Assembly (NCBI GenBank): GCA_937121005.1
Contig: CAKZKB010000083.1
Location: 1 to 12,524 of the forward strand
DNA length: 12,524 nucleotides
Origin: an uncultured cyanobacterium
GTDB lineage: Bacteria; Cyanobacteriota; Cyanobacteriia; Cyanobacteriales; Geitlerinemataceae
Direction of reading: 5' to 3'
The notes below the pieces were generated by a model. It was not told the DNA's origin and did not search any database. It was given only the letters and a program-made list of their open reading frames with translations. Positions 7,501 through 12,524 of this stretch are shown one piece after another. Position 1 is the stretch's first letter; each line of letters begins with the position of its first letter. The position numbers were made by a program, and so were the translations under genes.

Positions 7501-7792
7501 GTAACTGTTCTTTTGTCCGTTGCAAATTGCGGACGGCGTTGGTGCGTTCGACGATTTCTTCGACGAGGCGATCGTTGGATTCTTTTAAGGCGGCGGTGCG
7601 TTCGGCAACAACAAGATCGAATTCATCAACATCGCTAGCGACTGCTGGTGTCGCCGCACAATTCAATCGATCGCCATAAAGACGAGGATTCCCATTGCGT
7701 TGTTCTAGTTGGGAAACCTGCTGACGAAGGGCATTTAACTCTTGAATTAACTGTTCTTTTGACTTGTCTCGATCTCTCATTGTCAATAGCAT
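4505..7792 (-). CDS. Six-PAS class III adenylate cyclase
   Basis: This encodes 1095 residues with no membrane segment, so it is likely cytoplasmic. It makes cyclic AMP from ATP. Order: coiled coil (about 12-32 and 60-96); PAS1 97-200, PAS2 215-321, PAS3 336-440 (close copies); PAS4 455-570; a second coiled coil 573-620; PAS5 620-740; PAS6 753-870 (like PAS4); cyclase homology domain about 905-1080. All catalytic residues are visible: metal-binding D919 (FADIVEF) and D963 (TIGDAYM), adenine-selecting K959 and D1028 (YDLWG), and transition-state N1035 and R1039 (DTVNVASRME). The K/D pair predicts ATP, not GTP. No GAF, HAMP, kinase or receiver domain is present, so input must come through the PAS domains, whose ligands are unknown. 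The ATG at 7792 lacks a spaced Shine-Dalgarno; Met5 at 7780, with GGGG about 11 bases before it, is a possible alternative. The last five codons come from a heptad repeat. Confidence 0.93.
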   Translation of the reverse strand: MLLTMRDRDKSKEQLIQELNALRQQVSQLEQRNGNPRLYGDRLNCAATPAVASDVDEFDLVVAERTAALKESNDRLVEEIVERTNAVRNLQRTKEQLQAILEAVPGIVSWISSDLRYLGVNRHLAEMFGLSPEDFVGRDIGFLGGGSEFGQFVEAFFNSSDRDGMRQVAARVRGEDRTFLIVAKKYDDDRAAFTIGVDITQRRRAEEQVRNTKNQLEAILEAVPGIVSWVSADLRYLGVNRQLAETFELEREDFVGKDIGFLNASPDFIQFVRDFFGSDKNEAYREVSACVKGEQRNYLLVAQKYDYNDDRAAFIVGTDITQRRQAEEALKRSSDRLEALLEAVPGIVSWIGSDLHYLGVNRQLAETFGLSRADFTGKHIGFLGSSSDFNTFVSDFFTSSLIEDFRELSATINGRHRNYLIVAQKYDDNRAAFVIGIDITERRQAEEALRRTEEKYRTIFENTVEGIFQTTHDGRYLSANPALARIYGYDSPAQLIAEMTNIGEQLYVDAYRRSTFVNQLNKYDSVVDFESRVYRRDGTIIWVSENARAVRDRNGNLLYFEGTVEDISESKRAKEELQRAKDQLEMRVEERTAALKQSNHHLVREVAQRKRIEKALRVSEAELRALFAAMTDVITVFDRQGRYARIVSTKSEVLYSPKPEQLGKSVLEVLPRKVAQLFINTIDRALQTKETVNLEYSLLLPEREATPDDPEPPLQEIWFSASASPMPDDRVLWVARNVTERRRVLEALRQAEENYRGIFEHAAEGIFQTTANGKFLSANPALVKMYGYDSLEDLKANLTDIERQLYVDRDRRQAFVSTLETEDSIFNFESRVYRKDGTIIWTSENARAVRNNNGELLYYEGTVEDITQRREAEAALRAEQEKSERLLLNILPPTVAEQLKQGQKAIAERFENVTILFADIVEFTQISARIPPTELVDLLNQMFSIFDRLAEQHGLEKVKTIGDAYMVAGGVPLSRSDSVESIAEMALDMQREIVQFKRDDGQAFSLRIGIHTGPVVAGVIGIKKFIYDLWGDTVNVASRMESQGYPGRIQVTSATYQHLEGKYILEPRGAIEVKGKGLMETYWLVDRLDSMNNEQ
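6443..7504 (-). repeat. Triplicated PAS module inside the cyclase gene
   Basis: Residues 97-450 are three consecutive copies of a roughly 120-residue unit. EAVPGIVSW recurs at 102-110, 221-229 and 342-350. YLGVNR, QLAETF (HLAEMF in the first copy), DIGFL/HIGFL, and the endings DITQRRxAEE or DITERRQAEE follow in the same order in each. Similarity is also plain at DNA level, as in the ACGATACCGGGAAC-like block in each copy. Copies 2 and 3 look closer to each other than to copy 1 in the LAETF region. This indicates duplication within the gene. Confidence 0.88.
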
Positions 7793-8102
7793 CCCCGAGA
7801 GGAAGCGAATCGCGATCGCGAAGGATCTGCGTTGTAACTGCGTTAGTGATGCCTTTATCTCGATCCGAGTTGCAACCTGCGGATCGGTGTTGCCCCGATT
7901 GTCAGACGATCGTCGGCGATGTCTCCCACCATGATAAGAGAAGCGGCTCGATTGTGGAAATTTTTTCTACGCGCGATCGTCGCCGCCGGGACGCATTCCG
8001 TAATTTTACGCAGAGCGATCGCTTGCGTCACGCCGCAATTGCCACTACGATAGGATAATATGAAATCCAGTTAATTAATGCTACAATTTGATTCACCTGG
8101 GC
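7793..8102. other. Non-coding spacer between cyclase and inverted-repeat element
   Basis: About 310 bases separate the divergent cyclase and GH57 genes before the inverted repeat at 8103. It holds HIP1 octamers near 7810 and 8016 but no reading frame with protein-like composition. GATAAT (8054-8059) and TACAAT (8082-8087) are -10-like on the plus strand, but neither has a good -35, so no promoter is called. The cyclase promoter must lie in the left half; no convincing box is visible. Confidence 0.5.
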
Positions 8103-8169
8103 GGGCTAAGCATTCGCCCTGCTTAGTTATCGGTAAAATCGTTCGTTAACTTGCGCGAATGCTTAGCCC
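8103..8169. repeat. MITE-like inverted-repeat element, 15-bp arms
   Basis: GGGCTAAGCATTCGC (8103-8117) and GCGAATGCTTAGCCC (8155-8169) are perfect 15-base inverted repeats around a 37-base spacer. The arms contain the GCATTCGC/GCGAATGC core shared with the repeats at 11-56 and 4433-4469, and CCCCTAC follows here (8167-8173) just as at 54-60. It encodes nothing and no target-site duplication is evident. It could be a miniature mobile element or a REP-like sequence. Confidence 0.8.
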
Positions 8170-8180
8170 CTACAAGTATT

Positions 8181-8208
8181 GCTCATTGTTCATTGTTCAT
8201 TGTTAATT
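8181..8208. repeat. Heptanucleotide array just before GH57 start
   Basis: There are four units: GCTCATT, GTTCATT, GTTCATT, GTTAATT. They end three bases before the ATG at 8212. The reading frame is open through the array, which would add 11 residues from an ATG-less start at 8179; that extension is a repeat artefact. No Shine-Dalgarno is present. Confidence 0.85.
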
Positions 8209-8211
8209 AAA

Positions 8212-9468
8212 ATGCCTGTATTTGTGCCTTGGCTTCATATGCACCAGCCGCCAATTTGGATAGACGATCGTCCGATTGGCAACCTAGAAAAAATGCTAAA
8301 CGGCGAACCCAATTCCGAAGAACATTGGAACGCGCAATGGTTCGCGCTGGCATATAAAAATCCGGCCCGCTACGTGGAAAAATTGGCGCAAGCTGGATTT
8401 TCGCCCCGAATTGTCGTCGATTATTCTGGGGTTTTGCTAGCAGAAATGGCCAAACTTTCGGACGATGGCACCTTCGATCGCTTGCACGTCGATGGCGAAC
8501 AAATTGGCAATGTTATTGCCTTGTGGCGGTGGGTACTGTCTGAGTATTCCGAAATGGTCGAATTTACCGGAACGGCTTACAGTCATTGCTATTTTCCCGC
8601 CACCCCGCCACGAGATTGGGAGTTGCAAATTACCGAATGGCGGCGCATTTTCGCGGACTTGTTTGGCGAAGCGGCATTAAAAAACGTGCGCGGTTTTTGG
8701 TTGCCAGAAATGGGGACGATCGGAGAACCGAAGTTAGCCATGCAGTTGATTTGGTTACTCAAAAAACACGGCTACGAGTGGTTGATTTTGCCTAGTGGAA
8801 CGCTAGAACGTCCCGAAGGTTGGACGACACCGGAACTGGAAAATCGGGTACACCAATTGGTTATCGAAGCCGACGGCGAAACGGAAACAATTCTCTGTGC
8901 GGTGCGCGATACGGAGATGGGAATTCGCCAGCAAAGCGGACAAAATGCCGATGGCTGCATCAATGAAGTTCGCCACCGCCAGCAGGTGTTCCGCGATCGC
9001 GGTCTTTCTACGCCGCCGCTAGTGGTTCCCACGTCAGATGGCGAAAATGGCAACGTGATGATGTTCGAGTTTTTTAAGAATACATTCGTGCCACTGTTTC
9101 AAAATACCGCATCTTACCCGGATGTGGAATTTTTAACCGTCAGTCAGTATATCGATCGCTATCTACCCAACGGTGCGGAAACCGAAGTCAAATTGAACGT
9201 CGAAGGCGGATCCTGGATCGGCGGACATCAAAGTTGGCACGAAGGCGATCGCCGTCAAGATATTCTCCGTCAAGTGGAAGAACTCAGTCGCGAATTTGCC
9301 GAACTTGAAGACAAAGGCAATCTTTCGGCGGAAGAATGGCAAATCGCCAAGCGGGAATTGCTGCTGTGCGAAACCAGTTGCTTTGTCTATTGGAACTCTG
9401 ACTTTTGGTTCGATCTCGGCGAGAAATTTCTGGAGCGATCGCGCCAGACTTTGCTACAATTCAAGTAA
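8212..9468 (+). CDS. Glycoside hydrolase family 57 protein
   Basis: This encodes 418 residues with no signal peptide, so it is probably cytoplasmic. The family 57 landmarks are in order. HMHQPP (9-14) is the first conserved region, and SHCYFP (124-129) follows. FWLPEMG (162-168) places the likely nucleophile at E166, and TSDGENGN (274-281) the likely acid/base at D276. The C-terminal CETSCFVYWNSDFWFDLG (386-403) fits the end of the catalytic part. GH57 enzymes include alpha-amylases, 4-alpha-glucanotransferases and branching enzymes acting on alpha-glucans such as glycogen; which one this is cannot be told. It is shorter than most GH57 enzymes, with little beyond the catalytic barrel. The start at 8212 was chosen because the upstream in-frame extension is made of a heptad repeat and because MPVFVPWLHMHQPP puts HQP at the usual distance from the N-terminus. 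Its stop lies 4 bases from the stop of the opposite-strand gene. Confidence 0.88.
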   Translation: MPVFVPWLHMHQPPIWIDDRPIGNLEKMLNGEPNSEEHWNAQWFALAYKNPARYVEKLAQAGFSPRIVVDYSGVLLAEMAKLSDDGTFDRLHVDGEQIGNVIALWRWVLSEYSEMVEFTGTAYSHCYFPATPPRDWELQITEWRRIFADLFGEAALKNVRGFWLPEMGTIGEPKLAMQLIWLLKKHGYEWLILPSGTLERPEGWTTPELENRVHQLVIEADGETETILCAVRDTEMGIRQQSGQNADGCINEVRHRQQVFRDRGLSTPPLVVPTSDGENGNVMMFEFFKNTFVPLFQNTASYPDVEFLTVSQYIDRYLPNGAETEVKLNVEGGSWIGGHQSWHEGDRRQDILRQVEELSREFAELEDKGNLSAEEWQIAKRELLLCETSCFVYWNSDFWFDLGEKFLERSRQTLLQFK

Positions 9469-9472
9469 CGGC

Positions 9473-10276
9473 TCATGCCTCTTTGAAAAAGCGAATGATT
9501 TCGCGGACGCGATCGAGAAACTGACTGTCTTCGTTTAACTGCGCGATTGCGCTGCGGGTTTCTTGGGAAATGCGATCGTGGTCTCGTTCGTTGGTGGCTT
9601 TTAGCTGTTCGTGTGCGGCTGCAAGTTTGGCGAGATCTTGTTGCAAACTTTCGATGGCGCGTTGCTGTTTGGATACCCAAGAACTGGACTCTTCTGGGTT
9701 CAGTTGCAAGGCTATCTCGTCTTGGCGATCGCGCAGTTGTTGCACTCGAGTCCGCAATTCGATAATATCTTCTCGGGGATATTTAAACTCGCGGCCGATA
9801 TTTTCCAAGCGTTGCGCTAAATACCGATAAGCCGCGATCGCCGGACGCAACCCCGTCAGCAATAATGCTGCAACCGAGCTCACGTAACCGATAGCACTGA
9901 CTCCGGTAACAGCGAGCAGGTATAATACGATCGCGGAGAACAAATGCAATGCTAGTGCCACCCACAGCGATCGCTTTTCCACTTTGGCGGCGTACTTGCA
10001 GGCGCGATCGTCTACTTTAATCCCTTTTTCGCGAGACGCTGCGGCTTCGGCGAGTATCCCTTTTGCGCCAAAATGCACGTTCCAGGGCACCGTAACCACG
10101 ATTGTCAACCACCAGAAACTTGCCGCACCGATAACCCAATCTAGAAAGTTACCCGTTGGCACGTGCAACCATTGTAAAATACCGAAAGCCAACAATACTA
10201 ACAATACCAAACCGACGGTAAATCCGGCAAACCCATTGATTTCTCGTTCCAAGTTCACGATCGTTTCTCCTGCCAT
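9473..10276 (-). CDS. Four-helix membrane protein with C-terminal coiled coil, unknown function
   Basis: This encodes 267 residues. I do not recognise a named family. Four hydrophobic segments lie at about 16-37, 44-65, 105-125 and 127-149. A charged loop between the second and third is rich in Lys, Glu and Ala and looks helical. After the last span, residues 160-260 form a long charged helix with heptad-like spacing (PREDIIELRTRVQQLRDRQDEI and SLQQDLAKLAAAHEQLKATN), most likely a coiled coil facing the cytoplasm. The reading frame is open back to 10405, but I place the start at 10276. The extra 43 residues run through a palindromic repeat (10381-10397), have low-complexity composition, and lie outside the membrane core. 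The chosen ATG has no Shine-Dalgarno; AGTATAGCA lies a few bases upstream. It is tail to tail with the GH57 gene with a 4-base gap, which says nothing about a shared role. Confidence 0.8.
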   Translation of the reverse strand: MAGETIVNLEREINGFAGFTVGLVLLVLLAFGILQWLHVPTGNFLDWVIGAASFWWLTIVVTVPWNVHFGAKGILAEAAASREKGIKVDDRACKYAAKVEKRSLWVALALHLFSAIVLYLLAVTGVSAIGYVSSVAALLLTGLRPAIAAYRYLAQRLENIGREFKYPREDIIELRTRVQQLRDRQDEIALQLNPEESSSWVSKQQRAIESLQQDLAKLAAAHEQLKATNERDHDRISQETRSAIAQLNEDSQFLDRVREIIRFFKEA

Positions 10277-10380
10277 CGATACTGCTATACTGCTATTGTC
10301 GATCGCGATCGCAATTGTAACGTCCAGCAATGTGCCAGTTTGTTCGCTTAACCCAGAGATACTTGCCTTTATTGCAGTTC

Positions 10381-10397
10381 GGGAGCAAGATGCTCCC
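10381..10397. repeat. GGGAGCA palindromic repeat
   Basis: GGGAGCA (10381-10387) and TGCTCCC (10391-10397) form a perfect 7-bp stem with a three-base loop. Sequences of this type recur in cyanobacterial spacers. It is upstream of the minus-strand gene and followed by no T-run, so a terminator is unlikely. Confidence 0.6.
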
Positions 10398-10456
10398 ATT
10401 ACCAAACAGGTATCTGTAGGTTGAGTTGAAGCATGAAAACCCGTTTACAACGCATC

Positions 10457-10477
10457 AACGAACAACGAACAACGGAG
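10457..10477. repeat. Heptad array AACGAAC
   Basis: Three units: AACGAAC, AACGAAC, AACGGAG. It is short but has the same 7-base period as the other arrays in the window. Confidence 0.6.
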
Positions 10478-10486
10478 TCCAGTCAC

Positions 10487-10542
10487 TTCTGAACTCTGAA
10501 GGTTGCTGAGCGCTAGTCGAAGCATGAACTCTGAATTCTGAA
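10487..10542. repeat. Paired TCTGAA heptad doublets
   Basis: TTCTGAA-CTCTGAA lies at 10487-10500 and CTCTGAA-TTCTGAA at 10529-10542, so two heptad doublets in opposite unit order flank a 28-base segment. The order reversal suggests slippage or recombination between units rather than a single duplication. Confidence 0.6.
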
Positions 10543-10578
10543 GGTATCGTTCCTCGACTTATGAGATTTCTCCAACTC

Positions 10579-10620
10579 AATTCTTAATTTTGAATTTTGA
10601 ATTTTGAATTTTGAATTGGA
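10579..10620. repeat. Heptad array AATTTTG downstream of GT2 gene
   Basis: Six units: AATTCTT, four times AATTTTG, then AATTGGA. It lies 16 bases past the GT2 stop codon. Reading on the plus strand, TGA recurs every 7 bases, giving a stop in every frame; the reverse strand is open in all frames. Confidence 0.85.
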
Positions 10621-10636
10621 GCGAAGCGACTGACCA

Positions 10637-11566
10637 TCAATCGGATTCGGTATCGTGCAACCGCTCGATATAGCGTGCGTTTTCAGGGAGTTTTGTTCGA
10701 TCGCGCGACGCAATACGAGCCCGCGCTTTTAGTGCGTTTAAGGGAGTTTCCCACAAGTCAACCCAGTCAGCTTTGTTGACGATCGCTTTTGCTAAATGCG
10801 TGGGTAGAACTTTGATAAACCAACGAGCCCAAATTTTAGCGCGATCGCTCGTTTTCGGGTTCGGACTTAAATCGATACCGTGCAATTCGTGCAGGTAAAC
10901 TTCCGCTTTTCCATAGCGTCGCATTTGGCTTAACAACTCATCTAAAGTGGCGCGGTGGCGATGTTTGACGATCGCTTCAGGAACGAATTCCAATTTGGCT
11001 TCGGTTTCTTGTAACACTCGCCAACACAGATCCGCATCTCCGGCGGTGGTAAGATAAGGACGAAACAACCCCACGCGATCGAACAGCGATCGGCGCACGG
11101 CTAAATTCGCCGTTTGTCCGTAGGGTAAAAAGGGATGATTCAAGGTGTATTTTTGTGAGAGAATATTGCGGCGATCGGCGTGTTTCTCAAACAGCGTCTC
11201 TCCCGGAAAAGCCAGGACTTCACCGACAGATAACCCGATTTCTGGGTTAGAAAACGGTGCGATCAGTTTTTCTAGCCAATTCGGTTGCGGACGACAGTCA
11301 GCATCGGTAAAGGCCAAAATTTCCCCTTTGGCGGCGCGAATACCCACATTTCTCGCTGCGTAAGAACTCTGGATCTTCGGTTCGTTTAGAGGCGTGACAA
11401 ATGGAGTCGCAGCTTGCAAAATTTCCGAGGTGCGATCGCTGCTGTTGTTATCAACAACAAAATACTCGACTTCGCCTGGCGACACCGTTTGCGATCGTAA
11501 GCATTCAATCAGATCTGGCAAGTCAGACTCGCCATTATAGACGGGAACGATAACAGAGACTTTCAT
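10637..11566 (-). CDS. Family 2 glycosyltransferase (GT-A fold)
   Basis: This encodes 309 residues, soluble, and transfers a sugar from a nucleotide-sugar donor. The N-terminal MKVSVIVPVYNGESDLPDLI is the standard GT2 opening strand and helix. VVDNNSSDRT (37-46) binds the nucleotide, and FTDADC (86-91) carries the DxD metal site (D88, D90). NLAVRRSLFDRVGLF (154-168) and AGDADLCWRV (175-184) match the acceptor-side region; the usual ED pair is GDAD here. The C-terminal quarter is basic and variable, with no membrane anchor. Donor and acceptor cannot be told. The sulfotransferase gene ends 119 bases upstream on the same strand, so both could modify the same extracellular glycan. The ATG at 11566 is the only sensible start, as it begins exactly at the conserved strand. 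A heptad array directly abuts it, so no Shine-Dalgarno exists. Confidence 0.92.
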   Translation of the reverse strand: MKVSVIVPVYNGESDLPDLIECLRSQTVSPGEVEYFVVDNNSSDRTSEILQAATPFVTPLNEPKIQSSYAARNVGIRAAKGEILAFTDADCRPQPNWLEKLIAPFSNPEIGLSVGEVLAFPGETLFEKHADRRNILSQKYTLNHPFLPYGQTANLAVRRSLFDRVGLFRPYLTTAGDADLCWRVLQETEAKLEFVPEAIVKHRHRATLDELLSQMRRYGKAEVYLHELHGIDLSPNPKTSDRAKIWARWFIKVLPTHLAKAIVNKADWVDLWETPLNALKARARIASRDRTKLPENARYIERLHDTESD

Positions 11567-11608
11567 TTTTAGGTATTAGGTTTTAGGGGTTAGGGATTAG
11601 GTTTTAGC
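11567..11608. repeat. TTAGG-type heptad array abutting GT2 start
   Basis: Six 7-base units: TTTTAGG, TATTAGG, TTTTAGG, GGTTAGG, GATTAGG, TTTTAGC. The first base of the array is adjacent to the start codon of the minus-strand GT2 gene, so the leader is entirely repeat. TAG or TAA recurs every seven bases on both strands, which closes all six frames. Confidence 0.88.
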
Positions 11609-11676
11609 AAGAAACGTGGTTGCTAGATCGTCATCCAAGTCTCTAATTACTAGCCTGTACCATTCAGGTAGAGACT

Positions 11677-11697
11677 GTTCATTGTTCATTGTTCATT
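11677..11697. repeat. GTTCATT heptad array forming the sulfotransferase 3' end
   Basis: Three identical GTTCATT units. On the minus strand they supply Asn-Glu-Gln and the TGA stop (11686-11688) of the sulfotransferase gene. Confidence 0.88.
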
Positions 11698-12524
11698 GGA
11701 ATTCCCCATTACCAACGATTTTACCTTACCGATCGCCCGTTGGTAAAAATTATAGGGTTTGTAGAGTTGGTTGAGAACTTTCAGGCGATCGAGTTCCCGT
11801 TTGATATCAGGAACGCGATCGTCCAATTGCTTCTCGAATCGTTCCTTGGCGTAGCGATACAGTTCCACATCCAAACGATTGTACTGTTTGATGAGGTCGA
11901 TCGTCTCTTTGGGAACATCAGATTTTTTGGCTCGCGTTTTGGTAACGTTTTTCTTCACGTAAGCAATATTGCGCCAACCGAGCTCTTTTTGCAACAATAT
12001 TAATGTTTTATCGAACTGTTCGGTCAAGCCAACAACCGTAAAGTATGTCTCGATATTTTGCTTCGCCAACTCTAGCATATCGTCGGTACACTCTCCATAG
12101 GGAACGCTCCAGGATAACCCCGACAGTACCCGCGTTTGCACGTTATCAAATAGCGGCGACTCTGGCGTAGACGCAAACTCGTCTAAAGTCATTTTTCGAG
12201 CCGTCATAAACTCGTAAAAATTGTGCGTCGGCGTTTCCATGATGTAGTAATAATCGGAAATTACCCGGTTCAGGGGTTCGCGCAGCATGGTAATATAAGT
12301 GCAAGGACGCGGTAAGTATTCGTGCAAACCGAAGTCCATGTGACCTTTAACGACACGCAACTTAGCGCGATCGCCTTCCGGTAATCGCTTGAATTCTGAC
12401 ATCGATGCTTCGTAGCGCGAACCGTCGATCGAGTAAATCGTATCGTCGGGATACTGGCGTTCGATGATGTCGTGTAGGGTCGAACCGCCTGCTTTCCAAA
12501 TATGCAGGAAGATCAAACCTGTTT
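11686..12524 (-). CDS. Sulfotransferase (PF03567-like), 5' end outside the window
   Basis: At least 278 residues are visible. It transfers sulfate from PAPS to an acceptor, probably a carbohydrate. LIFLHIWKAGGSTLH, right at the visible start, is the 5'-phosphosulfate loop, with WKAGGST where many family members have PKTGGTS. TMLREPLNRVISDYYY (76-91, numbered from the TTG-coded residue at 12516) is the 3'-phosphate site with its Arg and Ser. The middle and C-terminal parts are charged and helical. The first ATG-like position at 12516 is TTG and the frame stays open to the edge (Thr-Gly-Leu-Ile), so the true start most likely lies a few codons beyond the window. The last residues (SNEQ) come from a heptad repeat. 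Following on the same strand is the GT2 gene, which suggests a glycan-modification pair. The acceptor is unknown. Confidence 0.85.
   Translation of the reverse strand, partial: TGLIFLHIWKAGGSTLHDIIERQYPDDTIYSIDGSRYEASMSEFKRLPEGDRAKLRVVKGHMDFGLHEYLPRPCTYITMLREPLNRVISDYYYIMETPTHNFYEFMTARKMTLDEFASTPESPLFDNVQTRVLSGLSWSVPYGECTDDMLELAKQNIETYFTVVGLTEQFDKTLILLQKELGWRNIAYVKKNVTKTRAKKSDVPKETIDLIKQYNRLDVELYRYAKERFEKQLDDRVPDIKRELDRLKVLNQLYKPYNFYQRAIGKVKSLVMGNSNEQ

Larger units (their letters stand above)
10277..10636. other. Repeat-rich 360-base spacer without a gene
   Basis: Between the membrane-protein start and the GT2 stop there is no protein-like frame. It holds a GGGAGCA hairpin, three heptad-type arrays, and a near-identical 14-mer AGTYGAAGCATGAA at 10424-10437 and 10515-10528. 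HIP1-like GCGATCGC sits near 10303. The promoter of the membrane-protein gene should be in its left part, but no clear -35 and -10 pair was seen. Confidence 0.6.

Noticed and set aside
7648..8058. 136-residue plus-strand open frame over the cyclase 5' end
   Set aside because: It has no recognisable motif, half lies antisense to the cyclase gene, and its composition is driven by HIP1 sites.
8179..8211. Upstream start of the GH57 protein (11 extra residues)
   Set aside because: The extra residues are the translation of a heptad repeat; MPVFVPWLHMHQPP gives the normal N-terminal distance to HQP.
10277..10405. In-frame extension of the membrane protein by 43 residues
   Set aside because: It runs through the GGGAGCA palindrome and has repeat-like composition; the membrane core begins only after Met at 10276.
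10457..10620. Possible CRISPR array in the repeat-rich spacer
   Set aside because: Repeats are 7 bases in direct tandem without unique spacers, and no cas gene is present.

Overview
The window looks like chromosomal DNA of a cyanobacterium, probably a filamentous one. The octamer GCGATCGC (HIP1) occurs at least fifteen times in 12.5 kb, for example at 554, 1039, 1249, 1755, 3391 and 3725, where chance would give well under one. Several genes resemble families largely confined to cyanobacteria, and the spacers carry short heptanucleotide tandem repeats and GGGCGAATGC-type hairpin repeats of the kind cyanobacterial genomes are known for. No rRNA, tRNA, transposase or CRISPR array was seen.

Layout. 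Positions 107-1803 (+) hold a DUF3318-like one-helix membrane protein and a DUF389 multi-spanning membrane protein, 38 bases apart. Positions 1796-3367 (-) hold a membrane-anchored solute-binding domain fused to an OmpA-like domain; its stop codon overlaps that of the DUF389 gene. A 47-base divergent spacer then leads to a (+) group at 3415-4352: a small winged-helix-like protein (Npun_F0494-like), a YgiT-type zinc-finger protein with an aberrant C-terminus, and a small protein like CDI-type immunity proteins. Positions 4505-7792 (-) encode a 1095-residue class III adenylate cyclase with six PAS domains, three of them recent-looking tandem copies. After a 419-base spacer with an inverted-repeat element comes a GH57 family glycoside hydrolase (8212-9468, +), tail to tail with a four-helix, coiled-coil membrane protein (9473-10276, -). 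A repeat-rich spacer precedes a GT2 glycosyltransferase (10637-11566, -) and a sulfotransferase (11686 to the window edge, -, 5' end missing), which may act together on a sulfated glycan.

The strongest unexplained signal is not a gene. Heptanucleotide arrays of several different sequences sit exactly at gene edges. They abut or nearly abut the start codons of the DUF3318, GH57 and GT2 genes, where a Shine-Dalgarno would be expected. They also form the last codons and stop of the cyclase and the sulfotransferase, which therefore both end in Asn-Glu-Gln by convergence. A second family of dispersed repeats with a GGGCGAATGC core lies beside some of these arrays.

Functional links between genes here are weak. 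Most units look like separate housekeeping or signalling genes. The plausible linked sets are DUF3318/DUF389, the 3415-4352 group and the GT2/sulfotransferase pair. I did not find convincing evidence of a complete new multi-gene system; the 3827-4352 pair (orphan antitoxin-like plus immunity-like) is the best candidate for one.
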